The notes under the pieces are model-generated. The model saw only the letters and a list, made by a program, of their open reading frames with translations, did not search any database and was not told where the DNA came from. This document shows, one piece after another, positions 1 to 11,909 of a stretch of DNA of 64,000 nt. The DNA is from Bombus terrestris. Its lineage: Eukaryota > Arthropoda > Insecta > Hymenoptera > Apidae. A program made the position numbers and the translations under genes. Positions within the stretch are counted from its first letter, which is position 1; each line of letters starts with the position of its first letter. Location of the stretch: the NCBI RefSeq assembly GCF_910591885.1, contig NC_063285.1, positions 9,643,395 through 9,707,394 of the forward strand, given 5' to 3'.

Positions 1-475
1 TTCAAGTGATAGAATCACGCAAGACTAGTATTAATTACATAAAACTAATATTAGTAGAATTTTACAAAGCACAACTCACGTAGCATTGGCATTAGTATGC
101 TCGTGATAAAACAGATTTTACTTTGATCTCAAAATTATACGAATGAAATTTATTATAATATACCACTGTCTGTCGATATTATTATATTATATTATTATTA
201 ATGTCTGTGTTATAATATTAATGAATTGTTAAAATTATAATTAATTGTTATTATTATTGTCTGTCGATATTATTATATTATTATATTATATTATATTATT
301 ATTAATGTCTGTGTTATAATATTAGTAAATTGTTAAAATTATAATTAATTGTTATTATTATTGTCTGTCGATATTATTATATTATATTTTTATACTATAT
401 TTATTTTATAATATATTATATTTATTTATATTTTATTTATTTATGTTTTTATATTATATTTTATTTTATATTATT
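1..475. repeat. AT-rich simple and imperfect tandem repeats
   Basis: Very AT-rich stretch built of TATTA/TTATA tracts. The motif TGTCTGTCGATATTATTAT recurs at about 167, 259 and 362, giving an imperfect repeat of roughly 92-103 bp. Positions about 130-185 are an inverted match to part of the 372-bp unit found at 62.5-64 kb (the segment around CGACAGACAGTAGGTGGTAT). No gene is seen. Confidence 0.7.
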
Positions 476-695
476 ATATTTTGTCATTAGGTGGCAATAA
501 CAAAGTCTGCAATCATTGAGTTGCCAACCCAATACAATGTTTCTACACCCTAACAACAATTATTGAAAAATAACTTTCGATTTGCAGAATAATTTATTGA
601 TTAATAATATCGACAGACAGTAGGTGGTATAATCATTATCACCAAATGACAAAATCCGCAATCACTCATTTGTCAAGCCAATAATTTCTTCTAAA
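476..695. repeat. Degraded copy of the mariner-hairpin 372-bp unit
   Basis: The stretch begins with a decayed mariner-type terminus (CAATCATTGAGTTGCCAACC near 511) and continues with the TACACCCTAACAACAATTATTG segment, the ATCGACAGACAGTAGGTGGT segment, and a second terminus (ACAAAATCCGCAATCACTCA near 650). Order and sequence match the unit of the array at 62450-64000, with more divergence. Likely an old, separate insertion of the same repeat family. Confidence 0.65.
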
Positions 696-1540
696 TTACG
701 TATCAATTATTCCAAGCAAAACAACATCAAAAAACGGAATGAATGGAGTGAATGATATCGAGTTCAAGTTTGAAATTTAAAAAGTGAATCAATGCATGTC
801 GATTATAAAATTATACAGTTCTTTCCACATCTAACTCTGATTCAATTTTCTGTTGACAAATTTCAAGGATTGTACTTTCGATCAACTAAATCGACAAAGC
901 ACCAATACTCGCGTAGTTTCTAACAAAATAAAAAAAGGAGAAACGATTTTTTCGATTAAACTGTTGCAAATTCTCCTCGCAAAACACATTTACGATCTTT
1001 CGAAATCGCGTTCTCTATCTTCCCTCAAACTTCTGTTTAAGACCTATACCGTGAATTTTATCGCCGTACGATAGAACGCTCGTGTTATTTTATCGTTGCA
1101 CAATGAATGAAACATCCTACGCTTCATGCGGTTAATAGCGTGCGCGGCAAAAGTCAGAGTTCACTGGGGATATCGCGTACAACGAAATTATCGCCGACGT
1201 GGTTCCAGGATTAGCAGCGAAACGAAACTGACTTTCTGTCAATATTTCATTACATGCAAACTGTGTACCATTATTCTCCGATGAAAGCTTACTTAAACCG
1301 TGACACGTAGCGTTAATTGTTAATTGAAGATTGTTAATGCCGCAGAATTCCGACTGACACAACGAAGTATACGTTGTCGTTTAATTTCCGTTGCATCGCG
1401 TTGTCGACTGATCGTATTCGTTAAACATAACGTTATTCGTACGTAATTAATAATTCGATCGAATAACACGTAAAGGTGATCATGGCGAGATTTCTTATGG
1501 AAAAATAAGAAAACCATATGGAGTACTATTTTCTCATTTT
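696..1540. other. No recognisable gene
   Basis: Short open frames on both strands (61-76 codons) have no domain-like composition, lack a shared splice context and overlap one another. I see no repeat or RNA gene here. Confidence 0.5.
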
Positions 1541-2840
1541 CGGCTTAGTTTTCGAGAAAATCGACTTTGAACATTGATCAAGTATACTTGAACTTGGATA
1601 ATTATCGATTAGATGTATCTAAACTTAATTTATGGCTAATATAATATAACTTACATTACACCACACTAAAACTATCACACCAATCAAATCGACTGATTTT
1701 ACAATTTTGTTTTAAAATTCCTGCTTCGTGTTATATTTTTTCCGCAATGATGTAATGACTTTTGCAATGATAATTAAAAGAATAATATAATGAATTTTAC
1801 TTTATTTTTTATGTACTCAAACTGAAAATAATTTTGTATCAGGTTACTCATACCAATATCAGTGAAAGTGACTTGTACTTGTCTTTGAAAATTGATCAAG
1901 TATACTTGAACTTGGCTAATTATCGATTAGACATATTTAAACTTAATCTATGGCTAATATGATATAACCTACATAACATCACACTAAAACTACCACACCA
2001 ATCAAATCGACTGATTTTACAATTTTGTTTTAAAATTCCTACTTTGTGTTATATTTTTTCCGCAATGATGTAATGACTTTTGCAATGATAACTAAAAGAA
2101 TAATATAATGAATTTTATTTTGTTTTTCATGTACTCAAACTGAAAATAATTTTGTATCAGGCTACTCATACCAATATCAGTGAAAGTGACTTGTACTTGT
2201 CTTTGAAAATTGATCAAGTATACTTGAACTTGGATAATTATCGATTAGATGTATCTAAACTTAATTTATGGCTAATATAATATAACTTATATTACACCAC
2301 ACTAAAACTATCACACCAATCAAATCGACTGATTTTACAATTTTGTTTTAAAATTCCTACTTCGTGTTATACTTTTTCCCACAATCATCCAATGACTTTC
2401 TAAACGATAATTAAAAGAATAATATAATGAATTTTATTTTGTTTTTATGTACTCAAACTGAAAATAATTTTGTATCAGGCTACTCATACCAATATCAGTG
2501 AAAGTGACTTGTACTTGTCTTTGAAAATTGATCAAGTATACTTGAACTTGGATAATTATCGATTAGATGTATCTAAACTTAATTTATGGCTAATATAATA
2601 TAACTTATATTACACCACACTAAAACTACCACACCAATCAAATCGACTGATTTTACAATTTTGTTTTAAAATTCCTACTTCGTGTTATATTTTTTCCGCA
2701 ATGATGTAATGACTTTTGCAATGATAACTAAAAGAATAATATAATGAATTTTATTTTGTTTTTTATGTACTCAAACTGAAAATAATTTTGTATCAGGCTA
2801 CTTATATCAATAGCAGTGAAAATGACTGATACCTGTCGAA
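1541..2840. repeat. 318-bp tandem array A (four units)
   Basis: The segment TTGATCAAGTATACTTGAAC occurs at 1574, 1892, 2210 and 2528, an exact 318-bp period. Each unit contains the 14-bp perfect palindrome TCAAGTATACTTGA and an interrupted palindrome (CCARTCAAATCGACTGRT). The latter sits in a context (ACTAAAACTAYCACACC) that resembles the subterminal part of the piggyBac-like MITE directly downstream. The left edge (1541-1600) has an inverted counterpart at 3411-3460. A second array of the same unit lies at 36540-38015. Confidence 0.9.
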
Positions 2841-2993
2841 GTGTACAGGAGTCCTGCAATTTGTTCATCGAACCCCAATTAACCAATTTCCACGTTTTCT
2901 ACAACTTGCCACACGTTTTTCAAATTTTTACCGCGTATCATTCGATATGACGATATTGGTTATCAGGAAAATTGATCGCTGGATCGCTAAATG
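2841..2993. repeat. Shared array-MITE linker
   Basis: This 150-bp stretch beginning GTCGAAGTGTACAGGAGTCC is nearly identical to 38017-38183, in the same position between the 318-bp array and the downstream MITE. It shows that array, linker and MITE were copied as one block. Confidence 0.8.
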
Positions 2994-3256
2994 CTGACGC
3001 TAGAAATACCACAGCAGTCGAAACGACTGGTTCTACAATTTTATAAATGTGCTAACCCTCGTTTAGGTCGATCATGGTCGCGGATGAATTAATAATAGCA
3101 AAAATATACCACATAATATGGAATTGCTTCTGTAAGAAAGTAATAAATCAATAAATATACAAATATTCTATTATTACGTATTTTTTAAAGACCAGTGATT
3201 TTCACTGACTTTGGTAGAAATAGCTTCGTGTTGACTATCGGTAGTTCTAGCGTTAA
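2994..3256. mobile_element. piggyBac-like MITE (CRCTAGAACTACC family), copy 1
   Basis: The right end reads GGTAGTTCTAGCG followed by TTAA at 3253-3256. The left end reads CGCTAGAAATACCACAGC, an imperfect inverted match, preceded by a decayed target (CTGA). Subterminal palindromes CAGTCGAAACGACTGG and CCAGTGATTTTCACTG lie near each end. TTAA targets and short TIRs are characteristic of the piggyBac superfamily. No transposase is present. A sister copy is at 38184-38446. Confidence 0.65.
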
Positions 3257-4206
3257 TTTTCAAGGAAATAGACTTTGAATTTGTTTAGTTGAGAATTCTA
3301 CTACTAGCACATGCGTATGATAAATTTTCAAGCATATATTCCTCGAAAACGCTTCTTTTCACACGCACAACGACCTCCCGTCGATTATTTAGTTCTATCC
3401 GTTCCGGAATTAGCTTCAAGTATACTTGATCGATTTTCAAACTCGATTTTCCCACGAACCAACCCGATAATCAACAACATCTGTTCCACATTTTTTTCTT
3501 ATTTTCCTACGAACAATGCGATATTCGACCTGTGGTTGTGCGACCAAATCCGAAACACCTGAAAAACTAATTAACTATACAAGAAATTAGAAGATACAAA
3601 AAAGCGAAAAAATTCGATTAAAATCGTATCTGAATGAACGCAACGTGTCAAGTTTCGTTTTCGCACGACGATGTTTCATATGCACCGAGCAAATAATTAA
3701 AATTCGACCGCTTTAGCAGAGATGCGCGTGTTACGAGTACGCGACGTGGTGATCGATATCGTTTTAGGGGAACTCGAGCTGGCACGGCATTAACGGATTA
3801 ACAGCGCGGAAAGTGTAGCGGTGTAAAAGGCTGATGGCGAAAAGAGGTCGTGTCAGTATCGCAATTAATTGGATTGTATGCGCGATGTTGCTGCTCCGCT
3901 GGTTCGTGCGAAACGCGAAATATTTCCCCGATACCGGACGTCGTAGTTTTATAATAAATCATACGCTCGGCGCTGACGAAAAATTCTATTATTAAAATTC
4001 AACGTACGAACGCCGTTAACGAAAAGCGCGGCATGCGTTAAACATGATCGCGCGTTTAACATTCCGTGCGTTGTATCGTCGTATATTTACTATGTGATCG
4101 TTCAACGTCGAAGAAAATGTAATTGGAAATATTCATTAAACATCCGATGTACTAGACGTTTTTATTCCTCTGTAGCTTGTTAATGCGCGCGATACGAGTT
4201 AGTTGT
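3257..4206. other. No recognisable gene; inverted match to the array A left edge
   Basis: Positions 3411-3460 (TTCAAGTATACTTGATCGAT and on) match the start of array A in inverted orientation, so 1541-3460 is bracketed by short inverted repeats. The 83-codon frame at 3311-3562 overlaps this repeat and is not credible as a gene. Nothing else is seen. Confidence 0.5.
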
Positions 4207-4434
4207 TTAACCCATTAACCTACAACTACGGGCATGGCCCGTAGTACGATGATCGACCCAAACGTAAATATTACGCGTATAGCTAATAGTAGATGATCGG
4301 ACCAAACGGAAATATTACGGGCATAGCCCGTAGTACGTACCACACAAGTCGTGCGAATGGTTCGAAGGCTGCGCGAGCTCGTTTGCGTTTTCGGCGCAAA
4401 ATTCTCGAACGTAAATCGTCGGTTAAGGGTTTAA
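4207..4434. mobile_element. piggyBac-like MITE (TTAACCCCTTAACCTAC family), longer copy
   Basis: TTAA at 4207-4210 and 4431-4434 flank inverted ends CCCATTAACCTAC and (reverse complement of the right end) ACCCTTAACCGAC, 10 of 13 identical. Inside are subterminal palindromes TACGGGCATGGCCCGTA and TACGGGCATAGCCCGTA. The 79-codon frame crossing it is chance. It is a diverged, longer relative of the copy at 6277-6397. Confidence 0.7.
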
Positions 4435-6276
4435 CAATTGCAACGTTATACGTGTCCGTATCGAAGTATAATTCTTCGTTATTATTAATACCGCCTCAAT
4501 GGATAATTGCAGCCAACATCGATTCAACATGATTACATTGCATAAGCAGGTAATTATCCAAGCATTTGGATGTTGCTCACATTTACGTTTATCAGTGTTT
4601 TAATTCGCGTAAAACTGGTACTCCGATGTTATTGGTTTGCGCATTGTTCTTTTTTCTTGCAATTTCCTCATTCAGAATTTCATCGTAATTTAATACCAAC
4701 GAATATAACAATGTTAACAAGCAGCTGTTGCTGCATTTTGTGTAAAAAGATCATCAGCAAGTCAGGATGAAAATTAACATCGCCGGCTAATTTACCACGC
4801 AATTCCCACCAAAGAAAGAAACCATAACATGCAATGCAATTAACCCAATGGAACATTATCGTATCTTTCCCGACATACCAATATCAAAGAACACCGTAAC
4901 CTAATTAACGAAAATGCAGATGAAACTACTAGCATTGTCAACTGGCCTCCCAACGTGTTCAAGTTCCCCAAACGTATCTATTATATATTTCCCGTTCGAT
5001 TTAACTCAATACACAATCAAACCTGTAATCTTTCGTATTTAAATACTCCATTAATTACTCGTCGAACTTTGATTGAACGTGATAGAAAAGAAGCTGGAAC
5101 CTTGTGCTGGCTGTTTCTTCACGGGCCACATCGCTCGCTAAAATACCAGAACGCTGGTCACAACTTACCGCTAGAGGATAATCCTTTTATGTCCAAAGGA
5201 AACAAACCTTGCTCCTTTAGCAAATAACACGGTTTACGAAAATTACACGAAACATCGGAGAAACAAGCGATCATTGGTGCCAAAGTTTCCTCGTCGAATA
5301 AATTTCACGACCGATGGTTGGCGAAATTTCGTGACACAGTGGTCGGATTCCATTTATCGCGCTTCTGGCCTGCGATCTCTTCCAGCAGGAAAAGCGTCGT
5401 CCTTTCTGTGGTGTTTGCAACAGATCTGAAAGAGGACTGATTATTCCGACCCTAATAAATCCTCTGGTTCGTTTTTCTCTGGCCATTTCCATCGCGGCCC
5501 GTCGCTATTTCATCGTCCGTTTCTCTTTCTTCCCGCAAAAGTCTGCCACAGGACTTGAACGTGGTCGTTAAACCGTGGAAATTACATTACATCGCGCGGA
5601 ACGACCGCGCCTCTCGCCAGAAAAGACAATCGAGTCGAAGGGAAAAGCTGTCGAGGGTAGCGCTGAAAAATTCCACTACGAATCCTGGCAATCTTCCTTT
5701 TTCTCGTAATTACGTTGCTCCGATCGATTAACGATATTATAATCGAGAAGAAAAGCTACGTATTAAACAGTTGTTTTTTTATTAAATCAACTGGTGCGCT
5801 CAGTGTACTCGAAATAAATATTTTTCAATCGTTGCTTGCCACGTGTTGAATTTGTGGCATTTTCGTAAAGAAGGATACATTTTCTTCAGGTGTATTTTCC
5901 AGTTATGCAGAACGATTAATTTTCGTACACGCGGAAAGGAGAAATTTCCTTCACAGCTATCGTAATTATCAATTTAAAGCGACAAAGTTGAAAAGTTGAA
6001 AAAGTTGAATCAAAAGCTGCGAGGCAGTTGTCTCGATTAGTTGCTTTGTCTTGCGGCGCTTTTTACCGGAGAACTGCTCGATTGTTTATTATAAATTTCC
6101 GTGAAACTTTAGAAAACACTGCCAAAGGCGCTCCGAACGATTCATCGCCGAGAAAGAGAAGAAATTCTCGAGAGAAGAGATCGTGAAGCTGTTTAATAAA
6201 TCGCAAAATGTCACCGAATAAAGCGCAGCGCAGGTTGCCACGTGATGACTTGGAAAATACGCCTTGATGTTCCTTC
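4435..6276. other. No recognisable gene
   Basis: Open frames of 61-90 codons on both strands (for example 4955-5227 plus, 5271-5492 minus) show no recognisable domain, no matching splice sites and mutual overlap. No RNA gene or repeat was recognised. Confidence 0.45.
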
Positions 6277-6397
6277 TTAACCCCTTAACCTACAACTATG
6301 GGCATAGCCCGTATCATAGTTCATAGTATCATAGATCATAGTAAATGATCGAACGAAACGTAAATTCTCCAACGTAAATCGTAGGTTAAGGGGTTAA
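6277..6397. mobile_element. 121-bp piggyBac-like MITE with perfect TIRs
   Basis: TTAA at 6277-6280 and 6394-6397 begin a perfect 17-bp inverted repeat TTAACCCCTTAACCTAC (target included). Just inside the left end is the palindrome TATGGGCATAGCCCGTA. Interior is only about 87 bp, so the element is non-autonomous. The perfect ends suggest it is younger than the copy at 4207-4434. Confidence 0.8.
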
Positions 6398-6442
6398 TCC
6401 CAAGACAAAGGAAGTACAAATTATGCGAACTGAGAGCTCCGT

Positions 6443-6518
6443 GTGGCAACTAAATGATTGCGGATTTTGTCATTACCATGTCATGACAAAATCCGCAATC
6501 ACTTAATTGCCAACCCAA
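6443..6518. mobile_element. Mariner-type hairpin MITE
   Basis: Head-to-head mariner-like termini: GTGGCAACTAAATGATTGCG on the left and CGCAATCACTTAATTGCCAA on the right, with GATTTTGTCAT and ATGACAAAATC closing a near-perfect hairpin over a short loop. TA follows the right end at 6519-6520. The termini resemble those of mellifera-type mariners (family assignment from memory). No transposase is present. Confidence 0.8.
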
Positions 6519-7055
6519 TATATCTCCAGAGACAAACGATTTTCTCATTCGCAAGTATTTCATATAGAAAATTATATCACTTTCAGATTAGGCAAGAGGA
6601 TTTGCCTATGATGTCCTTGAAGAAGATTTTTATGCTTGAAGAAGGATAACGATCCTCTTAGCAAAAATTGTAACATGTCTTTTATGACTTTATGATGTCT
6701 TTTACGATATTAATGATCTCTGAAGAAAATATAGAAACGTCGTTCATCTGATTAAAAATCTTCTTCTCTCATGCTACCTTATTCTTTCACATTCCTTCCT
6801 TCCTTAATTCGCAACGATTCCTCTTTTGAGTTCTAGTTCTACTTTAGTTTAATTTATTTTATTTAAAGCCTAGCTTAGGTGAATTTATTTAAGCACGACA
6901 ATTTAGAAAAAGGTAATTTCGGTTGTCGTGCTGTGGCAGTCTTCTTCCCTTCGTATTTCTCCTGTTGCAGTTGAGAAGCTGTACAACATCGATACTTGTT
7001 CTTCAAGTTCTTAAAACTTGTGCAAATTTTATGCTGTGTAATGTGTGTAGTATTA
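6519..7055. other. No recognisable gene
   Basis: AT-rich sequence between two transposon fragments. No credible open frame, RNA gene or repeat was seen. Confidence 0.45.
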
Positions 7056-7150
7056 TTAGGTCGTCACGAAAGTTTCTTTGAAAGTTTTACAAGAAAATAA
7101 TAAATGCACAACAATTTTTTCTTTCGTGTTATTTTATCGAGTTACGTGTG
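7056..7150. mobile_element. Fragment of TA-flanked MITE (TTAGGTYGTCC family)
   Basis: Begins TTAGGTCGTCACGAAAGTTT after a TA dinucleotide at 7054-7055 and runs into AATAATAAATGCACAACA. The same order is seen, in reverse orientation, at 45030-45146. The intact copy at 48476-48677 has matching ends. The distal end here is lost or too diverged to place. Confidence 0.6.
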
Positions 7151-7251
7151 ATCCACTTTGACCTCTTAAGATAAAGAACGTAACATCGTACAAGACATGT
7201 TTGCAAAAGAAAAACAGAACGAAGGTTCATCATGTAACAATATAATGTATA

Positions 7252-7327
7252 ACAGCAACTAAGTGATTGTGGATTTTGCCATTAGCTCGTACTGACAAAA
7301 CCCGCGATCACTTAGTTGCCAACCCAA
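7252..7327. mobile_element. Mariner-type hairpin MITE
   Basis: Left arm GCAACTAAGTGATTGTGGAT and right arm CGCGATCACTTAGTTGCCAA form a hairpin with inner arms TTTTGCC/TGACAAAA. The outer left end is decayed. Same family as 6443-6518. Confidence 0.75.
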
Positions 7328-10300
7328 AAACACGTCCTCGTCTCCTCCGCGTCTGTAATTTTCCTCGTCGTTCTGTTTCCGCAATTTTCACAGCCTTTCA
7401 CTCTACGCACGTGATTTTCAATCGCGCTAACCTAACGAACAAAACAATCGACAAAATTCCTGCCCATCGATATTCCGTGGAAAAACGGAAATCTTCCCTT
7501 GAAGATTTTCATTTCGCTGGGAAAATCTTCCGCCGATACGGCAAAGTCGCAGCTCTATTTTCACAATTTCCTCTCGCCATTCTGCAATTGTACGAACGCG
7601 TCAGCCAATGAATCTCGCTGTTGATCGATTGTCTTGTGAAGTGGAATGGAAATGGTAGGAGCGTGATGCCGGCGATAAACGGCGAATAAGGTGAACGACG
7701 AGTGCGAGCATCGGCTTCGTTACCACCTGCAACCCCTTCGTTTCGCGGGGGTGGCTTACCCCTTCCTCAAGACTGTTGATTACCGACCTACATACAGCGA
7801 TACGAACATTTCCATATTCGTTGAACGATTCAACGCGGATTATCTTAAGCCCATCGACGACCATAATCATAATCGATCGATCTCGTTCTGATTTTAACGT
7901 CCCAATGCAACTGTTCAATGTTTCACGGGGCTGCTGTTTGGCGCTGCAACTAACGCAGCCGTGGAAACGACGAGCATTTTATTTTTGCGTCACGCACGGT
8001 GGCTTGGAAATCGCGTGAGGCGAAAGTTGAAAATATTTTTTACGAAACGCCGTGGAGAAACTAGAAAAACTGAAATTATGTGAAGCAAGATATTTTCATC
8101 AGCATCCTGACGAGTATCTTCATTTTTATTTGCTCCATATCGTTTCAGTTCCTGTTATTTTTAATTTTTCGTAATTTTATGATCGCGACAAAAGCTACCT
8201 TTATGAAACTGGTTTCCTATTGCCAATTTTTCTCCTAATTATCGGGCTATGTAGTTCGAGAAATCGGGCAGTTTGGCGAGGGATATTTTCGTCACGGGCC
8301 TGTCAATTGGCCAGTCGAGGATCGTGGCAATCGCTGGATATATTTCTTCATTCTTTCTAATTATATCGTAACAGTGTGTCTAATTAAATTCTGAGGAGTA
8401 AAATCAACCGAGGAAATTTATTTAATCTATGGGAATTTCAACTTTTGTAAAATAAAAATCTGACAAAACGTTCTTCTCATTTCGCAGATATTATAAATAC
8501 TTCACTTTGCATATTTCATATATTTTTGTACGTTTTTGCACATTTCAATTGTTCATTTCAATGCGTGAACATCCGCAGCCTGGCGATCACTATACCGCCA
8601 AACCGTGAAATAAATCTGCGTTATAAAATATCCCGCAGAAATCCTAAAGATATTTAAACAGTCAACAATTATAAATCAACATTAATAAGCAACAATAATT
8701 ATCAATAAAATTTCCTCGGGAACATTTTAACGCCTATCTGCAATTATCAACGCAATTATTTTTCATGAAATTCGCAATTGCCGTATCCTCAGACCGAACC
8801 TACAAATTTGATCAACACAACGCCAAATGGGAAACGAACTGTTCAAAGATTTTTGCCCAACGCGAAAGTTTCCCCATGGCTCGAACTGTATTCTTTCACT
8901 TTAATTAATAAAACTTAGCTCGTTGCACTCTGCAAGACGAGTGTACATTTAAATTGAACGTAGAAACGTATACTTGGCGCTGCTACCAGATGATCTTTTT
9001 CTCTCGTGCATTAAGAGAGAGAAAGAGCTGGTAATAACAAACAGTTGGCTGTTTATGTTATCCTGCGAAGGACGACGTGGGTTGCGCGAAGCGCGCGTTA
9101 TGCGACGAATTAACAAAACATTTGTCAGCATAATGAAATAGTTAAATGAGATAGACGAATTAGGGGATGCTGGTAAATGAGAAACGCGAACATCGAGATC
9201 ACTAAATTGCGGAGCTGGTATTTCCCCCTTAAGAGCGTTCATTGTTGACCCACTTCTGCGTTCGCCAACACCACGTACAAATACCACACCACGCTTCCTA
9301 TCTATTCAACAACTTCCGACAAGTTCTGTCAGTCGTTTAATGAATTTATCTTGGACGATTCACGGGAGGGGAGGAAAAACGGTAGTAGGTTTGAAAATGA
9401 AAGTGAAGCGATACAGTCGTAGGGTAAAACGGCCAATTATATTTAAAACAGTTTCTGCGCTGGTAAAATTCGTTTTATAAAACGCTAGAATATGTTTAAC
9501 GTCGTTTTCTACGCTCACGAGAACATCTGATTTTCTAATAGCAAACAAAAGAGACTAACAAAGCGCAGTGTTAGACAGAAGAGTAACGTTGACAGTAAAT
9601 TGAGAAATTACCTGCTGCCCGCGTTTAGTAGGCGAACATTCCATTTAATTTGTGGGAATTTTAACGCAGCAAGTAATTAATTGCAATTTTTACGTACGAG
9701 GTGCGTCAATTTTCAATGTCATTTCCCTTGAAAATATGCTAAGCAGCCCAAATTTCCTCCCGCTGTCTAATTTCGTCTCTCGGTCGATCTTATCGTTTAA
9801 TAAAAGTGCTGCAGCCTGTGAACGGCAATTGGAATTTAAAAGAAAAATGCCGCTGGTTAAACAAAGGACATTCTTTTCCAAAGTATTGCTTTCTTTCGTC
9901 ACGACTATAGCACCGATCATAATAACTACGTTATTTCTTAATGTTCCTAGTCATATTTCAAAAATACGATTTTTCTATAAATAGTTTGATGGTGTACACA
10001 GTTTTATAATAAAACACATTGCAGGCACGTGAAAAAGGAACATTTTGCAAATGAAATTAAAGAGACGAACTTAGGAAAATTCTCCTTCTCGAGTCAAGAA
10101 TTGTACTGTTTAACAATAATTGTTACTATTATTGTTCTAATTAAATGCAAGGTAATGGTAGAAGTATTTTCAGATTAAAAAATTGATTTAGTTGCGAATA
10201 AATGCTGAAGAAGGTCCGGTGGTTGTAGGGCGGAATTTGGGCGGTGCAGAAACCTCAGTCCGTAATTTCGATTTCGCTTTTAACGCGATACGGAGCGGAA

Positions 10301-10863
10301 TTAAAAATAGAATACGAGTTATGTCGTACGAAGTAATTTCTGTAGCAGAATTCATCAACGTCCTTGTCCACGCTATTCATAGCTAACCATTTATACTCTT
10401 TCCACATGTATTTAGCTACGTTATTTTCGTCACGCTAAAATCCTAATTAATAGTCCTACAGTCTAATTACGTCTTAGCTAAAATAACAAGTCCAAGAGTT
10501 CACACATATGCTCTGTTATGCAAAATAATAGAAACCGCAGATACAAAACCATTCGATGAGAAAGAGAAGTCTAAGGTGTGCGGATTTTTTTCAATATTCG
10601 ATAACAATTTTCTAAGAAACTGTTGGGAGAGAAAGGAAAGATATAAAATATCGTAACAATTATATCAACAGAGAACATGTATGCTCCCGAAATAATAAAC
10701 TAACCTAATAAAGTGAATGGCAGATAATTGTACAGTTCACAGGCGTAAATCATCGAACTGCAATTATCCACTCTGTTATTATCATCGAATTTTGTTATAC
10801 GTTCTAACCACATGTGAAATATCCTCTTCGTCGCTTATTAAATATCGCGATAGAAACAAAATA
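7328..10863. other. No recognisable gene
   Basis: Open frames of up to 114 codons (for example 7267-7611 plus, 8949-9287 minus, 9652-9984 plus) overlap on opposite strands and resemble no family I know. Several begin with a non-ATG codon. The region may be intergenic, or contain the 3' untranslated region of the minus-strand gene just downstream of it in coordinates. Confidence 0.4.
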
Positions 10864-11874
10864 TTAAACCGAGGTTTCCTCTTCGTCTCCGTTATCCTGT
10901 GCGCTAGATGATGTCGACTGATTGCAAATTTCCGTACACATGTCGCTTATGTTCCTCAATTTGTCTTTCATGCTATTCTCATATATATGTAGCAGTTGTT
11001 CAGTTTTTTCTTTGAGGATTGTTACGTCTTTTTGTTTTGTTTGCACCAGTATAGTTTTCATCCTGATTATCTAAAAAATTATCTAGAAATTAACGATTCC
11101 ATCGTAAGAATCGATTTTGTACATAGAAACGTACCTTCTCCTTTGTGGCCAACCTCTCTTGCAATTCACTAAGCTGTTTATTCAATTCGTTATCCCTTTC
11201 TATTATCTCTCTGTTTTTACTTTCTAGCTCTTTGTTTCTCTTAACTAACAACTCAACCTGGTCGACATCGCGCTCCAATTTCTCGCAGTGTTTAGCTATT
11301 TGTTTCTTCAATTCTTCGATATCCTGTCAACGTGATTTTTCAAAGTTTCACTGTCCATTCAATTTTTTCACCGTTGAAAATTCACGCGTTTATCCGACTC
11401 ACCTTGTTTTTCATCGCAATCGCTTGCGTATTCTCCTCCTTCAACTTATTCAGCTCTTCGGTCAATTTCACGTTCTCTTGAGTCAAGCGATTCTGGTCAT
11501 CGAGAATTGTTTCGTGCAGCGCCTTCATTTCCGATAGCTTTATTGCCAGCGTATTTTTTATATCGCTATTATCGCAGCTTTTTTCCATTTGACATCGTAC
11601 AACTTGTTTCGAACGTTTCGCAACTGGGAGAAAAATACACAATTTGAACTAAAATTTGCGACTAGTTAGAATAAAAAAAAAAAAGGATGAAAATAAGAAG
11701 AAAAATCTTAGCGTAAATACTTCAGAAAGATCAATTTCGAAAACATGTTACTCCACAATTCGATACGTTTCGTTCGTATTTCCATCGAAATTAATTGTTT
11801 AAATTTTTCAATGGCAGAATATTAATAACACACTTACCGTACGAGTTAGACCCTTTCGCGCCTATTTTCTCCAT
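10864..11874 (-). CDS. Coiled-coil protein, four exons, unrecognised
   Basis: Proposed CDS is the complement of 10864-11070, 11135-11323, 11403-11623 and 11838-11874, 654 nt or 217 residues. Every junction keeps frame. Donors are GTAAGT (after 11838), GTGAGT (after 11403) and GTACGT (after 11135); acceptors are CTCCCAG, TTGACAG and TTTTTTAG. Introns are 214, 79 and 64 bp, normal for insects. The product is rich in Glu, Lys and Asn, with heptad-like stretches (LTEELNKLKEENTQ, LLVKRNKELESKNREIIERD) over about residues 37-185, then a serine-rich, acidic tail ending DNGDEEETSV. There is no signal peptide or membrane segment. The ATG at 11874 has G at -3 and G at +4, but the exon stays open to its acceptor at 11909, so the true start may lie in an undetected upstream exon. 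I do not recognise the family; a centrosomal, Golgi or cytoskeletal role would be a guess. If the neurexin intron hypothesis holds, the gene is nested antisense. Confidence 0.8.
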
Positions 11875-11909
11875 TTCGTTCGATATTAGCGTGATTTCTG
11901 CGATTATAT
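11838..11909 (-). other. 5'-most supported exon of the coiled-coil gene
   Basis: This 72-nt exon lies between a GATCTTCAG acceptor and a GTAAGT donor. It reads through in the gene's frame for 11 codons (IIAEITLISNE) upstream of the proposed ATG at 11874. The open leader is in phase 1, so an upstream coding exon ending with one spare base is possible. Otherwise the leader is untranslated. Confidence 0.6.
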
